Shown: in pieces, positions 31,701-35,200 of the stretch | Layout: every line of letters begins with the position of its first letter | How positions within the stretch are numbered: the first letter of the stretch is position 1 | Assembly (NCBI RefSeq): GCF_000485595.1 | Contig: NW_014577283.1 | Coordinates: 82,448-117,817 of the forward strand | Direction of reading: 5' to 3' | DNA from: Priapulus caudatus | Lineage: Eukaryota > Priapulida > Priapulimorpha > Priapulimorphida > Priapulidae | Length of the DNA stretch: 35,370 nucleotides | Position numbers and translations under genes: made by a program | Notes under the pieces: generated by a model | What the model was told of the DNA's origin: nothing | Databases searched by the model: none | The model's input: the letters and a program-made list of their open reading frames with translations, nothing else

Positions 31701-32100
31701 TATACACTTGCTTCTTTATTGGTGGCAAATTTTGATGAGAAAAATCGGTTAAAAATGCGGGATCGCTTCTTTATTGGTGGCAAATTTTGATGAGAAAAAT
31801 CGGTTAAAAATGCGGGAATCGGTTGTCTCACTCTTGTGTTATTATCTACTCTTGATATATATCTCATGTTATAGCTTACGTGCCAACAAGCATTTACCTG
31901 AATTACAGTGATTATGCAACGAGATGAAACACTGACTCAGCGTCATTCTAAGCCTGGTATAAATCTGTGATTCCTAGGTGATTCCCACTCACCTGATTAA
32001 AGTCCTTTCCAGTGTTTTTACCATCACCATTAACCTCAACGTAGGAAAAGAGACAGCGCAGCAGATGTCTTTCTGCCTCTTGTCCGTGTTGTGCAACAAT
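2927..32100 (-). CDS. CNOT1: CNOT1 (CCR4-NOT subunit 1), partial gene, 20 exons in window
   Basis: Locus-level entry; exons are listed separately. CNOT1 is the large cytoplasmic/nuclear scaffold of the CCR4-NOT deadenylase. Its N-terminal HEAT region docks CNOT10/CNOT11, the next HEAT domain binds tristetraprolin-type adaptors, and the MIF4G domain beyond carries CNOT7/8-CNOT6. Exons were found by translating the minus strand and recognising conserved CNOT1 blocks in the correct order, such as [68 protein letters not shown] and [18 protein letters not shown]. Summed coding length is 2864 nt, or 954 codons plus 2 nt. Every junction uses GT..AG and every phase matches its neighbour. The N-terminal ~35 residues and everything after the first third of the tristetraprolin-binding domain are outside the window. 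Identity is certain; the precise end of one exon (12872/12890) and the microexon are less so. Confidence 0.96.
3137..3530. mobile_element. Harbinger-like MITE with TAA target duplication
   Basis: TIRs of ~23 bp: the left begins AGTCCGGCACACACGTGGCG and the right is its imperfect inverse (GTGTGCGCCCGGCT). Both are flanked by TAA (3134-3136 and 3531-3533). There is an extra internal palindrome at 3149-3178. It has no transposase. The 3-bp TAA duplication fits PIF/Harbinger elements; the assignment is inferred from TSD and end structure only. Confidence 0.75.
3702..4560. mobile_element. pogo/Tigger-like MITE (TA duplication) carrying nested insertions
   Basis: The left end is CAGTCCGACCTCCTTTATCC; the right end is its inverse, ending GGATAAAGAAGGTCAGACTG. 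Both flanks are TA (3700-3701, 4561-4562). These ends and the TATCCGG motif are typical of pogo-group Tc1/mariner elements. Inside, 3961 onward (TAGGGCTGTAACGATCGATA) looks like the end of a hAT-type element. Positions 4173-4266 form an inverted repeat (CCCGTCCCTTCTCACATGTC and its inverse), so at least two later insertions seem nested here. Confidence 0.78.
4754..5534. mobile_element. hAT-like MITE inserted in the 65-bp array
   Basis: Ends TAGTGATGGGAATCGG and (inverse) TAGTGATGTCCAGATG. The target duplication is GCGCGTAC (5535-5542) with left copy GCGCCGTAC, one extra C. The 8-bp duplication comes from the array unit itself (ACAAACGCGCGTACTAAGCT), so the insertion post-dates array expansion. 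The interior is AT-rich and full of ATCGATTATAATCG palindromes; no transposase is visible. Confidence 0.82.
5644..6422. mobile_element. Foldback element with ~300-bp inverted arms and 7-bp duplication
   Basis: The left arm (5644-5950) and right arm (6120-6422) are nearly perfect inverse copies, joined by a ~170-bp loop. Ends are CAGGAGTAGATAAAGG and CCTTTATCTACTCCTG. The flanking 7-bp duplication is ATACTTC (5637-5643, 6423-6429), again taken from the array unit. No coding capacity is visible. Confidence 0.88.
7496..7698 (-). CDS. CNOT1: CNOT1 exon r, start of tristetraprolin-binding HEAT domain
   Basis: 203 nt, phase 1 to 0. It encodes [20 protein letters not shown], then [20 protein letters not shown], then [18 protein letters not shown] and KDSNNKKER. 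The [31 protein letters not shown] block opens the tristetraprolin-binding domain of animal CNOT1. Acceptor GCATTTTCTAG, donor AGG/GTGAGT. The donor and the last few exon bases form the final unit of the tandem array extending to 4600. Confidence 0.95.
7699..7965. other. Intronic DNA next to the exon r acceptor
   Basis: Holds the acceptor tract of exon r. A short satellite-associated segment lies at 7843-7875 (GGCAGTTGTCGCCAACTACA), also found at 8760-8780 and 14715-14735. Nothing else identified. Confidence 0.5.
7966..9715. repeat. GGTCA-rich satellite, ~148-bp unit, noisy copy
   Basis: Tandem units include CCCCAAGATGTGTAAGTATA, then GCGCTAGGTCAATTAGGG, then GATCAAGGTCAAGGTAAAGG and GTCGCAGTGACCTGGTTTTG. 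The block twice reaches a terminal segment (GACAGACATGAAACCATAGT followed by GCCGACTTCGTCG). It is colinear with 13930-15470 over about 1.5 kb and differs chiefly by one-base insertions and deletions. Recurring minus-strand ORFs of ~62 residues ([11 protein letters not shown]) are repeat artefacts. Confidence 0.88.
9716..10411. other. Intronic spacer with small local duplications
   Basis: A homopolymeric G run (about 9690-9707) adjoins the satellite end. Positions 9930-10030 contain two similar copies of CATAGGATAAAAC plus AGGAAGAGGGAGCT. No exon or recognisable element was seen. Confidence 0.5.
10412..10760. repeat. (GT)n and (TA)n microsatellites
   Basis: Positions 10412-10590 are a GT/GC-rich dinucleotide run (TGTGTG with CGTGTG variants). 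Positions 10641-10760 are nearly pure TA. The long ORFs on both strands here are only dinucleotide translation. Confidence 0.95.
10880..11155. repeat. ~90-bp tandem triplicate
   Basis: Three consecutive near-identical units contain ACAGCTACAAATATGCCTCC, then GACAAGCAGAAAATATTGTT and CATATTGCAATGCTTTGCAT. Copies differ at only a few bases. They lie within the large CNOT1 intron. No function is inferred. Confidence 0.9.
11460..12125. repeat. GGTCA-rich satellite, second block
   Basis: Four to five units of the same ~148-bp satellite as 7966-9715 end in GGCGGCGGCGGCGGCTGGAC, then the GACAGACATGAAACCATAG motif and GCCGACTTCGTCG. This terminal segment recurs at three further places in the window (about 8575, 9620 and 14525), so it is the fixed end of a dispersed element rather than random satellite. 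Confidence 0.88.
12126..12668. other. Intronic DNA, nothing recognised
   Basis: Single-copy-looking sequence between the satellite and the candidate microexon. I find no splice-flanked coding block, RNA gene or repeat in it. Confidence 0.5.
12669..12701 (-). CDS. CNOT1: Candidate 33-nt CNOT1 microexon
   Basis: 33 nt, phase 1 to 1, flanked by a strong acceptor (GTCTTTTTCAG) and donor (GAG/GTAGGT). It would add 11 residues beginning [11 protein letters not shown]. The peptide resembles the first residues of the next exon ([12 protein letters not shown]), suggesting an old partial exon duplication. Because the length is a multiple of three and the phases are symmetrical, it can be included or skipped. 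No homologous segment is known to me, so this is inference. Confidence 0.5.
12872..13006 (-). CDS. CNOT1: CNOT1 exon q, linker (3' end uncertain)
   Basis: Phase 1 to 1. It encodes [20 protein letters not shown], then [20 protein letters not shown]. This continues the Ser/Gly-rich linker and has the right phase for both neighbours. The acceptor CATTTTCCAG is good. Two donors are possible: CTG/GTTTGT (exon ends at 12872) or GGG/GTCGCC (ends at 12890). Both preserve the frame; GTTTGT is the better match to consensus. Conservation is low here, so the call rests on splice sites, phase and position. Confidence 0.75.
13206..13551 (-). CDS. CNOT1: CNOT1 exon p, low-complexity linker with hexapeptide repeat
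   Basis: 346 nt, phase 0 to 1. It starts [20 protein letters not shown] and continues as a Gly/Ser/Pro/Met-rich linker. Six exact-length SGMSTM repeats follow, then [11 protein letters not shown]. The human linker begins similarly with a D.LA...SL..GG pattern, so placement is supported by order, by the acceptor (ATCTTTCACAG) and by phase, not by strong residue identity. The donor is CAAG/GTATGC. The repeat is an 18-bp DNA minisatellite at 13238-13345. The linker is expected to be disordered. Confidence 0.88.
13238..13345 (-). repeat. 18-bp coding minisatellite (six copies) inside CNOT1 exon p
   Basis: Six consecutive copies of GACATGGTRGACATTCCG (plus-strand orientation) are read on the minus strand as SGMSTM. 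All copies are full length and in frame. Third-position variants (GTA, GTG, GTC) show that they are not brand-new. Confidence 0.95.
13930..15795. repeat. GGTCA-rich satellite, third block
   Basis: About ten ~148-bp units, cleaner than the 7966 block, run up to a 10-N gap. Units contain the 15-bp palindrome AGGTCRCAGTGACCT plus several AAGGTCA direct repeats. At 14259-14273 and 15156-15170 the palindrome is the exact sequence AGGTCACAGTGACCT. Confidence 0.9.
15796..15805. other. Assembly gap (10 N)
   Basis: Ten undetermined bases interrupt the satellite array. True gap length and array copy number are therefore unknown. ORFs spanning it are meaningless. Confidence 0.99.
16395..16545 (-). CDS. 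CNOT1: CNOT1 exon o
   Basis: 151 nt, phase 2 to 0. It completes a Gly and encodes [20 protein letters not shown], then [20 protein letters not shown] and [34 protein letters not shown] is conserved; the tail enters the variable linker before the tristetraprolin-binding domain. Acceptor TGCGATTTAG, donor GGA/GTAAGT. A perfect 42-bp palindrome (16588-16629) lies 42 bp upstream of the acceptor. Confidence 0.95.
16588..16629. repeat. Perfect 42-bp palindrome upstream of CNOT1 exon o
   Basis: The sequence TCAGGAGTTAATAAAGACAA followed by A and its exact inverse has no mismatches and no loop. It lies 42 bp upstream of the exon o acceptor in a 327-nt intron, near where a branch site is expected. 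The rest of that intron (16546-16872) shows nothing else. Confidence 0.95.
16873..17024 (-). CDS. CNOT1: CNOT1 exon n
   Basis: 152 nt, phase 0 to 2. It encodes [20 protein letters not shown], then [20 protein letters not shown] and [23 protein letters not shown] and [19 protein letters not shown] are CNOT1 landmarks. Acceptor GCGCTACACAG, donor GG/GTAAGG. The exon contains no in-frame ATG-led ORF; the minus-strand ORF overlapping it is in a different frame. Confidence 0.96.
17257..17398 (-). repeat. 18/36-bp tandem repeat spanning CNOT1 exon m 5' splice site
   Basis: Eight 18-bp units of GTGAACACCAG plus seven bases alternate between a donor-like tail (GTAATTN) and a TCAATGC tail, giving a 36-bp higher-order unit. 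The first unit is exon sequence plus the real donor (GTGAACATCAG/GTAATT). Four GTAATT sites lie at exact 36-nt spacing. Confidence 0.95.
17383..17505 (-). CDS. CNOT1: CNOT1 exon m, with three in-frame tandem alternative donors
   Basis: 123 nt, phase 0 to 0, 41 residues: [20 protein letters not shown], then [20 protein letters not shown] and a final Q. This is the most conserved part of the CNOT1 HEAT region. Acceptor TTTGTTTCAG, donor CAG/GTAATT. The end at 17383 was chosen because the next exon resumes exactly at the conserved EPFI. A tandem repeat beginning in the last 11 exon bases recreates donor-like GTAATT sites at 17347 (CCG/), 17311 (CAA/) and 17275 (CAG/). They are 36 nt apart, and the intervening sequence stays open in the CNOT1 frame. 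Use of the outer sites would add 12, 24 or 36 residues made of REHQ-type repeats. Confidence 0.95.
17707..17826 (-). CDS. CNOT1: CNOT1 exon l
   Basis: 120 nt, phase 0 to 0, 40 residues: [18 protein letters not shown], then a lineage-specific MPYWYGDQS stretch, then [23 protein letters not shown] and [12 protein letters not shown] are strongly conserved. Acceptor TGTTGTTACAG, donor AAG/GTAATG. Confidence 0.96.
17827..18358. other. CNOT1 intron, nothing recognised
   Basis: 532-nt intron between exons k and l. A plus-strand ORF at 17994-18233 has no recognisable features. No repeats of note. Confidence 0.6.
18359..18466 (-). CDS. CNOT1: CNOT1 exon k
   Basis: 108 nt, phase 0 to 0, 36 residues. 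It reads [20 protein letters not shown], then [16 protein letters not shown], corresponding to the CNOT1 [29 protein letters not shown] region (quoted here as separate motifs LRRELI, FLGNH and AIILHYAWH). Acceptor TGTACCCAG, donor CAG/GTAATG. No ATG-led ORF covers it. Confidence 0.94.
18690..19292. mobile_element. Probable non-autonomous element ending AAGGTGAGCTAA
   Basis: The left edge TATAGCTCACCATG and right edge CAAGGTGAGCTAATT are short inverse copies. The interior has a GTAGGTAGGTAGGTAGG run (19018-19040), a GACGGACGGACGGACAGACG tract (19213-19235), and CCCCATGGCAATAGCTCATC near the right end. These are features of dispersed repeats in invertebrate genomes. Boundaries and class are tentative. 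It occupies most of the 1.2-kb intron between exons j and k. Confidence 0.45.
19668..19797 (-). CDS. CNOT1: CNOT1 exon j
   Basis: 130 nt, phase 2 to 0. It completes the split Trp and encodes [20 protein letters not shown], then [20 protein letters not shown] and QIS. The [14 protein letters not shown] motif is conserved CNOT1 sequence. Acceptor CTGTATTTGTAG, donor AGT/GTAAGT. Confidence 0.96.
19992..20101 (-). CDS. CNOT1: CNOT1 exon i
   Basis: 110 nt, phase 0 to 2. It encodes [18 protein letters not shown], then [18 protein letters not shown], and the first two bases of a Trp codon. [16 protein letters not shown] is a signature of CNOT1. Acceptor TGTTTGACAG, donor TTG/GTAAAT. The exon has no ATG, so it is missed by start-to-stop ORF searches. 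Confidence 0.95.
20161..20290. mobile_element. Fragment of a hAT-type repeat
   Basis: AGAGGTGTAACGATAAACTA followed by ACGATACGTATCGCGATACA resembles the GTAACGATACR end class also seen at 3965. Only one end is recognisable, so this is a fragment in the 381-nt intron between exons h and i. Confidence 0.4.
20483..20671 (-). CDS. CNOT1: CNOT1 exon h
   Basis: 189 nt, phase 0 to 0, 63 residues. It starts [18 protein letters not shown], continues with [18 protein letters not shown], and ends [22 protein letters not shown] in outline, with short gaps omitted here. ELDHPGF and YR.WK..EGQ are landmark CNOT1 motifs. Acceptor CATCTCTAG, donor CAG/GTGAGT. Confidence 0.96.
20672..21180. other. CNOT1 intron, AT-rich, CA microsatellite
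   Basis: AT-rich sequence with no coding support, ending in a pure (CA) run of about 12 units at 21149-21172 directly before the hAT-like element. Confidence 0.6.
21181..21366. mobile_element. hAT (Charlie-like) MITE
   Basis: Ends CAGTGGCTCTTAACCTTATT and (inverse) CAGGGGTTGTTAACCTGTGG. Subterminal TGGACC motifs are mirrored. This is the classic short hAT end structure. The 8-bp flanks CTCTAGAC and ATCTACAA match at five positions, so the insertion is old. It ends 24 bp from exon g. Confidence 0.75.
21391..21524 (-). CDS. CNOT1: CNOT1 exon g
   Basis: 134 nt, phase 1 to 0. It encodes [20 protein letters not shown], then [17 protein letters not shown] and VQVVQEI. SGIWSD..K..TWNV is diagnostic for CNOT1. 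Acceptor CTTGCGTCAG, donor ATC/GTACGT. A hAT-like element ends 24 bp downstream of this exon (21181-21366). Confidence 0.94.
21534..21645. repeat. ~54-bp tandem duplication
   Basis: Two copies of GCAGAAAGCAACARAGCCTC, then GAAGCACGTCGATCASTGCT and TACACGCAYG lie immediately upstream of the exon g acceptor. The ORFs through it on both strands are not gene-like. Confidence 0.85.
21691..22032. mobile_element. MITE with GAAAGT..ACGTCAC ends (copy 1)
   Basis: Ends GAAAGTTACTGAATACGTCA and inverse GAAAGTGGTTATGTCAC. The interior (CACTTTTTCACAAAATG, AAATTGCTGCATTATACTTC, CGTCCAGATTTTTTCGGATT on the minus strand) recurs at 33770-33979 and partly at 32990-33060. It has no coding capacity. It fills the intron between exons f and g. 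Confidence 0.72.
22096..22252 (-). CDS. CNOT1: CNOT1 exon f
   Basis: 157 nt, phase 0 to 1, 52 residues plus one base. It reads [20 protein letters not shown], then [16 protein letters not shown], then [14 protein letters not shown], nearly residue-for-residue the animal CNOT1 block [28 protein letters not shown]. Acceptor GTATTTCAG, donor CTG/GTACTC. The first codon is an ATG but it is internal to the protein, not a start. Confidence 0.96.
22281..22672. mobile_element. Inverted-repeat element built on CCCATTTCGCCTAC
   Basis: The left half (22281-22385) has several CCCATTTCGCCTAC-like units. The right half (22580-22670) has five inverse units GTAGGCGAAATGGGA. The centre is single copy. Simple repeats at both ends in opposite orientation give a strong potential hairpin within the 771-nt intron. 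Confidence 0.75.
23024..23136 (-). CDS. CNOT1: CNOT1 exon e
   Basis: 113 nt, phase 1 to 0, encoding [18 protein letters not shown], then [18 protein letters not shown]. The VVLAPLLYP block is strongly conserved in CNOT1. Acceptor TTTTCTACAG, donor CTG/GTGAGC. Confidence 0.95.
23333..23479 (-). CDS. CNOT1: CNOT1 exon d
   Basis: 147 nt, phase 1 to 1, about 49 residues. It includes [16 protein letters not shown], then [18 protein letters not shown], which corresponds to the human CNOT1 segment ending in LKTLRRDF. Acceptor ATTCATTTCAG, donor AAAG/GTGGAC (acceptable but not strong). The Asp codon is split across the junction with exon e, as expected from the homologous protein. The reading has no alternative open frame of similar length. 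Confidence 0.92.
23480..23919. other. CNOT1 intron, nothing recognised
   Basis: 440-nt AT-rich intron. A TATATATTTA run is at 23560-23600. No repeat, exon or RNA gene was seen. Confidence 0.6.
23920..24100 (-). CDS. CNOT1: CNOT1 exon c
   Basis: 181 nt, phase 0 to 1. It encodes [20 protein letters not shown], then a [13 protein letters not shown] block, then [15 protein letters not shown], all typical of the CNOT1 N-terminal HEAT region. Acceptor TTTCCTTGCAG; the donor is G/GTATTG, a weaker match than elsewhere in the gene. The upstream intron carries three identical 155-bp repeats (24159-24629). Confidence 0.94.
24159..24629. repeat. Three identical 155-bp tandem units
   Basis: The segment beginning TTTGGTAGCTCTCACGAATA recurs at 24159, 24314 and 24469, with a terminal partial at 24624. 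I found no differences between copies. This indicates very recent amplification or strong homogenisation, in the intron just upstream of exon c. Confidence 0.95.
25176..25334 (+). other. Weak candidate exon on the opposite strand
   Basis: An ATG at 25176 opens a Lys/Arg/Tyr-rich frame of about 52 codons ([17 protein letters not shown]...). It ends at a good donor context (GAACG/GTAAGTAT). A TATTTTATA motif lies ~25 bp upstream and the surrounding 24960-25210 is GC-richer than its surroundings. The frame itself is open from 24920. No homology is recognised. It could be a first exon of a nested antisense transcript or chance. Confidence 0.2.
25478..25576 (-). CDS. CNOT1: CNOT1 exon b
   Basis: 99 nt, phase 0 to 0, 33 residues starting [17 protein letters not shown] and ending DNPLQHQK. 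This is the CNOT1 HEAT segment that directly follows exon a in other animals. Acceptor TTTTCTTCAG, donor AAA/GTGAGT. The intron between exon a and this exon is about 6.4 kb and is filled by two transposable elements (25664-26480 and 26938-31870). Confidence 0.94.
25664..26480. mobile_element. Foldback element with ~285-bp inverted arms and 7-bp duplication
   Basis: The left arm (25664-25946) and right arm (26190-26480) are close inverse copies, with a ~240-bp loop. Ends are CAAGAGCTAATAAATACC and GGTGTTTATTAGCTCTTG. The flanking 7-bp duplication is ATACTAA (25657-25663, 26481-26487). It has the same architecture, size and duplication length as 5644-6422 but a different sequence. No ORF of substance. 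Confidence 0.87.
26938..31870. mobile_element. ~4.9-kb transposon with 560-940-bp terminal inverted repeats
   Basis: The left TIR runs 26938 to ~27497; the right TIR runs ~30935 to 31870. Shared blocks include ATATATATCAAGAGTAGATA, GAGACAACCGATTCCCGCAT, GTCAGGTTCACTAT and CGTATTTTCTGC. The right TIR is longer because a ~54-bp stretch (ATTGGTGGCAAATTTTGATG region, 31708-31815) is duplicated and extra segments are present. The interior carries a wrecked coding region related to the ORF at 33998-35200. No flush target duplication was found. Class unknown. It sits in the CNOT1 intron between exons a and b. Confidence 0.85.
27600..30480 (+). pseudogene. Disrupted transposon coding region (PIN/FEN1-like family)
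   Basis: Plus-strand coding remnants in many frames. In order: a Cys-rich patch at 27604-27730 (about ten Cys, zinc-binding-like); from 28400 to 29830 the counterpart of the ORF at 33998-35200, with islands of identity broken by frequent 1-3 base indels; then HAFTG at ~30029 and LPPT at ~30316. In relatives of this invertebrate transposon protein family these follow the acidic EEAD motif. No frame is intact beyond a few dozen codons. The density and type of breaks suggest sequencing noise on top of any real decay. Confidence 0.7.
31993..32100 (-). CDS. CNOT1: CNOT1 exon a (first exon in window)
   Basis: 108 nt, phase 0 to 0, 36 residues starting [18 protein letters not shown] and ending NTGKDFNQ. 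This matches the N-terminal segment of animal CNOT1 that follows the first ~35 residues. Acceptor CTTCTTGTTGTAG and donor CAG/GTGAGT are both strong. No upstream exon was found between 32100 and 35370. A hAT-like element (32147-32501) ends only 46 bp upstream of the acceptor, so the branch point and pyrimidine tract are confined to a short host segment. Confidence 0.94.
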
Positions 32101-32146
32101 CTACAACAAGAAGAAGATGAAATTCGACAATTAATAAATATTTTAG

Positions 32147-32501
32147 CAGGGTGCGAAATTAACGAGAGTCCGGAGTCAAATACTCCCCGATTTAATGTCG
32201 GACTCCCTGATTTGACATAATTATGCAGGAGTCCATGTGACTCCCTGAAAATTCTGCCATTCTAACTAGTTCGTTCCAGAGCACAACCTCGCGGAATTAC
32301 CGTATTTTTTCAGTAAAAGTCCAAAGAAAATTTGGCAGGCGTGTAACCGCATGAATCTTCAAAATAAGCACATGCGTTATTGTTAATATCTTTAATTTTG
32401 AACTTCAGACTGCGGACTCCCTCATTTTGCTGCGAACTCCCTCTTTTTGAGGGTAGGGAGTCCGTTGGACTCCCGTGTTCAAAAGTGAATTTCTACCCCT
32501 G
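32147..32501. mobile_element. hAT-like MITE flanked by TTTTAG
   Basis: Ends CAGGGTGCGAAATTAAC and (inverse) CAGGGGTAGAAATTCAC. Flanking TTTTAG occurs at 32141-32146 and 32502-32507 (6 of an expected 8 bp). The interior has repeated GACTCCCTGA/GGGAGTCC motifs. It ends 46 bp upstream of the exon a acceptor. Confidence 0.8.
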
Positions 32502-32507
32502 TTTTAG

Positions 32508-32877
32508 AAAGCCGACACACTTATATACTCAACTACAATATATAATATCAGTAACTGATTATGAAAAAACACTACAATTTTAAAATAACAAATTTCAAAC
32601 TTCATTAATAAAGCACATATTTCATTGGATAAACTACTAATTCATTCCACACACAAAATGGATATAAGTATGTTTTAATGTGATAAAAATAGCAGAAGCG
32701 ATTTCCACAGAACATATTATGTTCAATGAAAGAATTAAATATCAAACATTTATGAATGAAACAACTTAAAAAAGTAATGAATGTAAAAAAAGAATAAAAA
32801 TAACCCTACATTGGTATATATATCCTTATATTACTTACACTTAGAGCTGTAGTTAGGGTAAAATTAATCTACACATT
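32508..32877. other. AT-rich DNA, nothing recognised
   Basis: AT-rich sequence where the upstream CNOT1 exon could have been expected. No CNOT1-like reading with splice sites is present on the minus strand. Confidence 0.55.
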
Positions 32878-33751
32878 AAAGTGTCTACGTCACGAATCTC
32901 CAGAAATTATTTTTAAAAATATAGTTGAAACCTTATTTTTGTAATTTTTTTACATCAAAATTTAGTACTAACGTTACTAAATATATCCTCAAACTCTCAC
33001 CTGATAAAAATGTTTTTACGTTGGTTAAATTTGCAAAAATCTTGACCATTTGAATTAGTGTTGTCTAACACTATTTACATAGTACTGGCGTCTCTCTGTT
33101 GCTGTACTGGTTGCTGTGGTCGATGTCATCGTGATTTGTGTATGGTGCACAAAGTAATGCCCAAACAGTTTCTGTTTTGATTTGTGTTAGCTATATAGAG
33201 TATACAATATAGGAAAAATAAATAATATATGTTCATGTGTATTATGTTTGAAAAATTATTATTAAAACTGCGAAATGTTATTTGTGTTTTATTTAATTTC
33301 TGCCAACAAAAATGTTTGTGACATCCCCTTCAGGAAAGATAAGAGGCTAGATCAACTAAACGATAAACAATGGTGGGCAGACCAGTGCATCAGAAAGAAA
33401 ACGAAAGAGAAAAAAGCAGAAAGAAGATTATATGAGAAACTCCCGCTTAAGTTTACAAGGAATTTCCATGGCTGCCACAATAATTTTGCCAATGCCTCGT
33501 TTACCGCAGATGTTTGCTATATCGGCTAGCTGCGTCTGGGCGCCACACAAGAATTTCGAATTAATGGCGGTTGTTGTTGTGTCGAGCGTTTGGTTACATC
33601 GAATGCACCGGCAAATTAGGGAGTATAAAGAAGGTATATAAGCATGAAAAGTTAACAGAAACGCTAATTGTATTTTCATACATTTGATTTTGTACAAATA
33701 ACACAAAAATATACTACTTGCTGGTGCTCGAAATTCGTGACGTAGACAGTT
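32878..33751. mobile_element. TIR element AAA(G/C)TGTCTACGTCACGAAT
   Basis: 20-bp ends are inverse copies with one mismatch (left AAAGTGTCTACGTCACGAAT). The subterminal stretch 32990-33060 matches part of the MITE at 21691-22032. An 84-codon plus-strand ORF (33275-33529, Lys/Arg-rich) and minus ORFs inside show no recognisable domain, so I do not call a transposase. Confidence 0.68.
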
Positions 33752-33979
33752 TAAAGTGATTACGTCACAGTAAATAATAAAACGAAACAAAATATTTCCA
33801 CTTTTTCACAAAATGCAAGTAATTCTGTTCACTTTTTATGGTTAAATTGCTGCATTATACTTCCTATATATTCCTATATTGTTCGATGTAAACATACACT
33901 CGTGACTCATACATAGCCCATAGCAAGCAATTAATGTCAGGATAATAATATCAAATCGTCCAGGTTTTTTGGATTTTTA
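33751..33979. mobile_element. Truncated copy of the 21691-22032 MITE
   Basis: Starts AAAGTGATTACGTCAC and matches the inverse of 22032-21810 through CGTCCAGGTTTTTTGGATTT. The match stops at about 33979, where the transposon ORF region begins (TTAAGCAAGTTATTCTTCG, shared with 28401). Either this MITE was interrupted there or the two were joined by recombination. Confidence 0.7.
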
Positions 33980-33997
33980 AGCAAGTTATTCTTCGCC

Positions 33998-35200
33998 ATG
34001 GATCGAATAAAATACAAGCGCCTCTGGCCACGTTACATCGCAGACATGCATGAGTTGAGGACAAGCCATGCAACCTGGCGTGAACTTCAATACGGAAACT
34101 TATCTGTGACCAAGAGTACGATTCCATTTGTCTCGATTGGAGCAGATCACGCATGTGAACAACTCAACAGGATGATAAAGATACATTCTGGATTAATTGA
34201 CATTCCCAATAATGCCAACGCTCGTCAACGGTTCTTCTTGGCCACTCCTGAGATGTCACGTCTTTCAGCTGAATTCAATGGCCAATTCAATCTTGCTGTA
34301 GACAAGCCACAAGAGCATCATCATGTTCAACCAAGTGCTGTGAGGAAAGCGCATGACAACGTTGATCGCATAAAGGCTGCCATACTGAGTCACGGCAATC
34401 CCTTTGCTGCTGAAGGTGACCAGCTCTACAACTTCATCACACATACATATGTCTCACAAGAGAGTGTCTCACAGATCCTGAATATCGACGACACTGGGCA
34501 GAAGCTGTATGTGGATTACGTTGCAGAACGCATGAATGGAGATGTCAGCCTCTGGGCACCAGTCAAGAAGCAGAACAACAGGCTGTACATGTCAGGAAAC
34601 AAGAAGCAAACGGTAAAGATCCGTGACCAGTCGGTAGATCTGAAAGAAACAAAAGATCTGTACGGTCGGTTGATGGTACTAGCCAGATCAAGCCGTGACA
34701 TCGATCAGAAGCATGCGATTGGGAACTACGAGTTCACTCTTACCCCCAGAGCACTGTTTGCACTCGACGGTTCGATCCTACCATGTACTGACAAGTCAAA
34801 GCTTATCCATAGCCTTGACAACTTTGGTAAAACCACAGAAACTCATGCTGATGTACAAGCAGCAGAAGCATCAGAACAGGCTAATGATATTGCTGATACA
34901 GGAACGCCATCTACATCACCATCTACGAAAATTGTTGTTGTGGATGGAATGGTACTCGTCCAGAAGATGACAAAGAAACCAGAGACAATCACCACAGTCA
35001 AATATCTCGGTCATCATTTCAACGACCACCTTATGAACATGACAGCAGGATCCGACGTGATTATCCTGGTGTTGGACACATACAAGGCAGACTCATTTAA
35101 GCAGAAACTACGACAAGGCAAGGACCCTGTTCAATACCAGATTGCAGATGATACAAACATCAAACATATACCAATGGGCCGCTTCCTATTTCACGAATAG
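33998..35200 (+). CDS. Transposon-encoded protein with PIN/FEN1-like region (truncated)
   Basis: 400 codons, the longest ORF in the window. It belongs to a protein family dispersed in invertebrate genomes that I recognise by its layout: DRIKYKRLWPRYIADMHEL at the N-terminus, SIGADHACEQLNR near residue 55, a GNYEFTLTPRALFALDGS block around residues 243-261, and CTDKSKL. Residues 311-400 hold KIVVVDGMVLVQ (Asp316) and, 44 residues on, VLDTYKADSFKQKLR (Asp360). The spacing and context resemble the first two acidic sites of FEN1/XPG-type PIN nucleases. The ATG is probably not the native start: the frame is open upstream and the homologous region begins before 33980. The stop TAG (35198-35200) looks like a nonsense change, because the same frame continues in family-like sequence (YLAEATLEYNV). 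A frameshift near 35288 then precedes FDPNNHEEADTLM. Nuclease activity is inference. Confidence 0.7.
   Translation: MDRIKYKRLWPRYIADMHELRTSHATWRELQYGNLSVTKSTIPFVSIGADHACEQLNRMIKIHSGLIDIPNNANARQRFFLATPEMSRLSAEFNGQFNLAVDKPQEHHHVQPSAVRKAHDNVDRIKAAILSHGNPFAAEGDQLYNFITHTYVSQESVSQILNIDDTGQKLYVDYVAERMNGDVSLWAPVKKQNNRLYMSGNKKQTVKIRDQSVDLKETKDLYGRLMVLARSSRDIDQKHAIGNYEFTLTPRALFALDGSILPCTDKSKLIHSLDNFGKTTETHADVQAAEASEQANDIADTGTPSTSPSTKIVVVDGMVLVQKMTKKPETITTVKYLGHHFNDHLMNMTAGSDVIILVLDTYKADSFKQKLRQGKDPVQYQIADDTNIKHIPMGRFLFHE

Noticed and set aside
33275-33529. 84-codon Lys-rich ORF as a transposase
   Set aside because: No recognisable DDE, THAP or DNA-binding motif; length and composition are not convincing.
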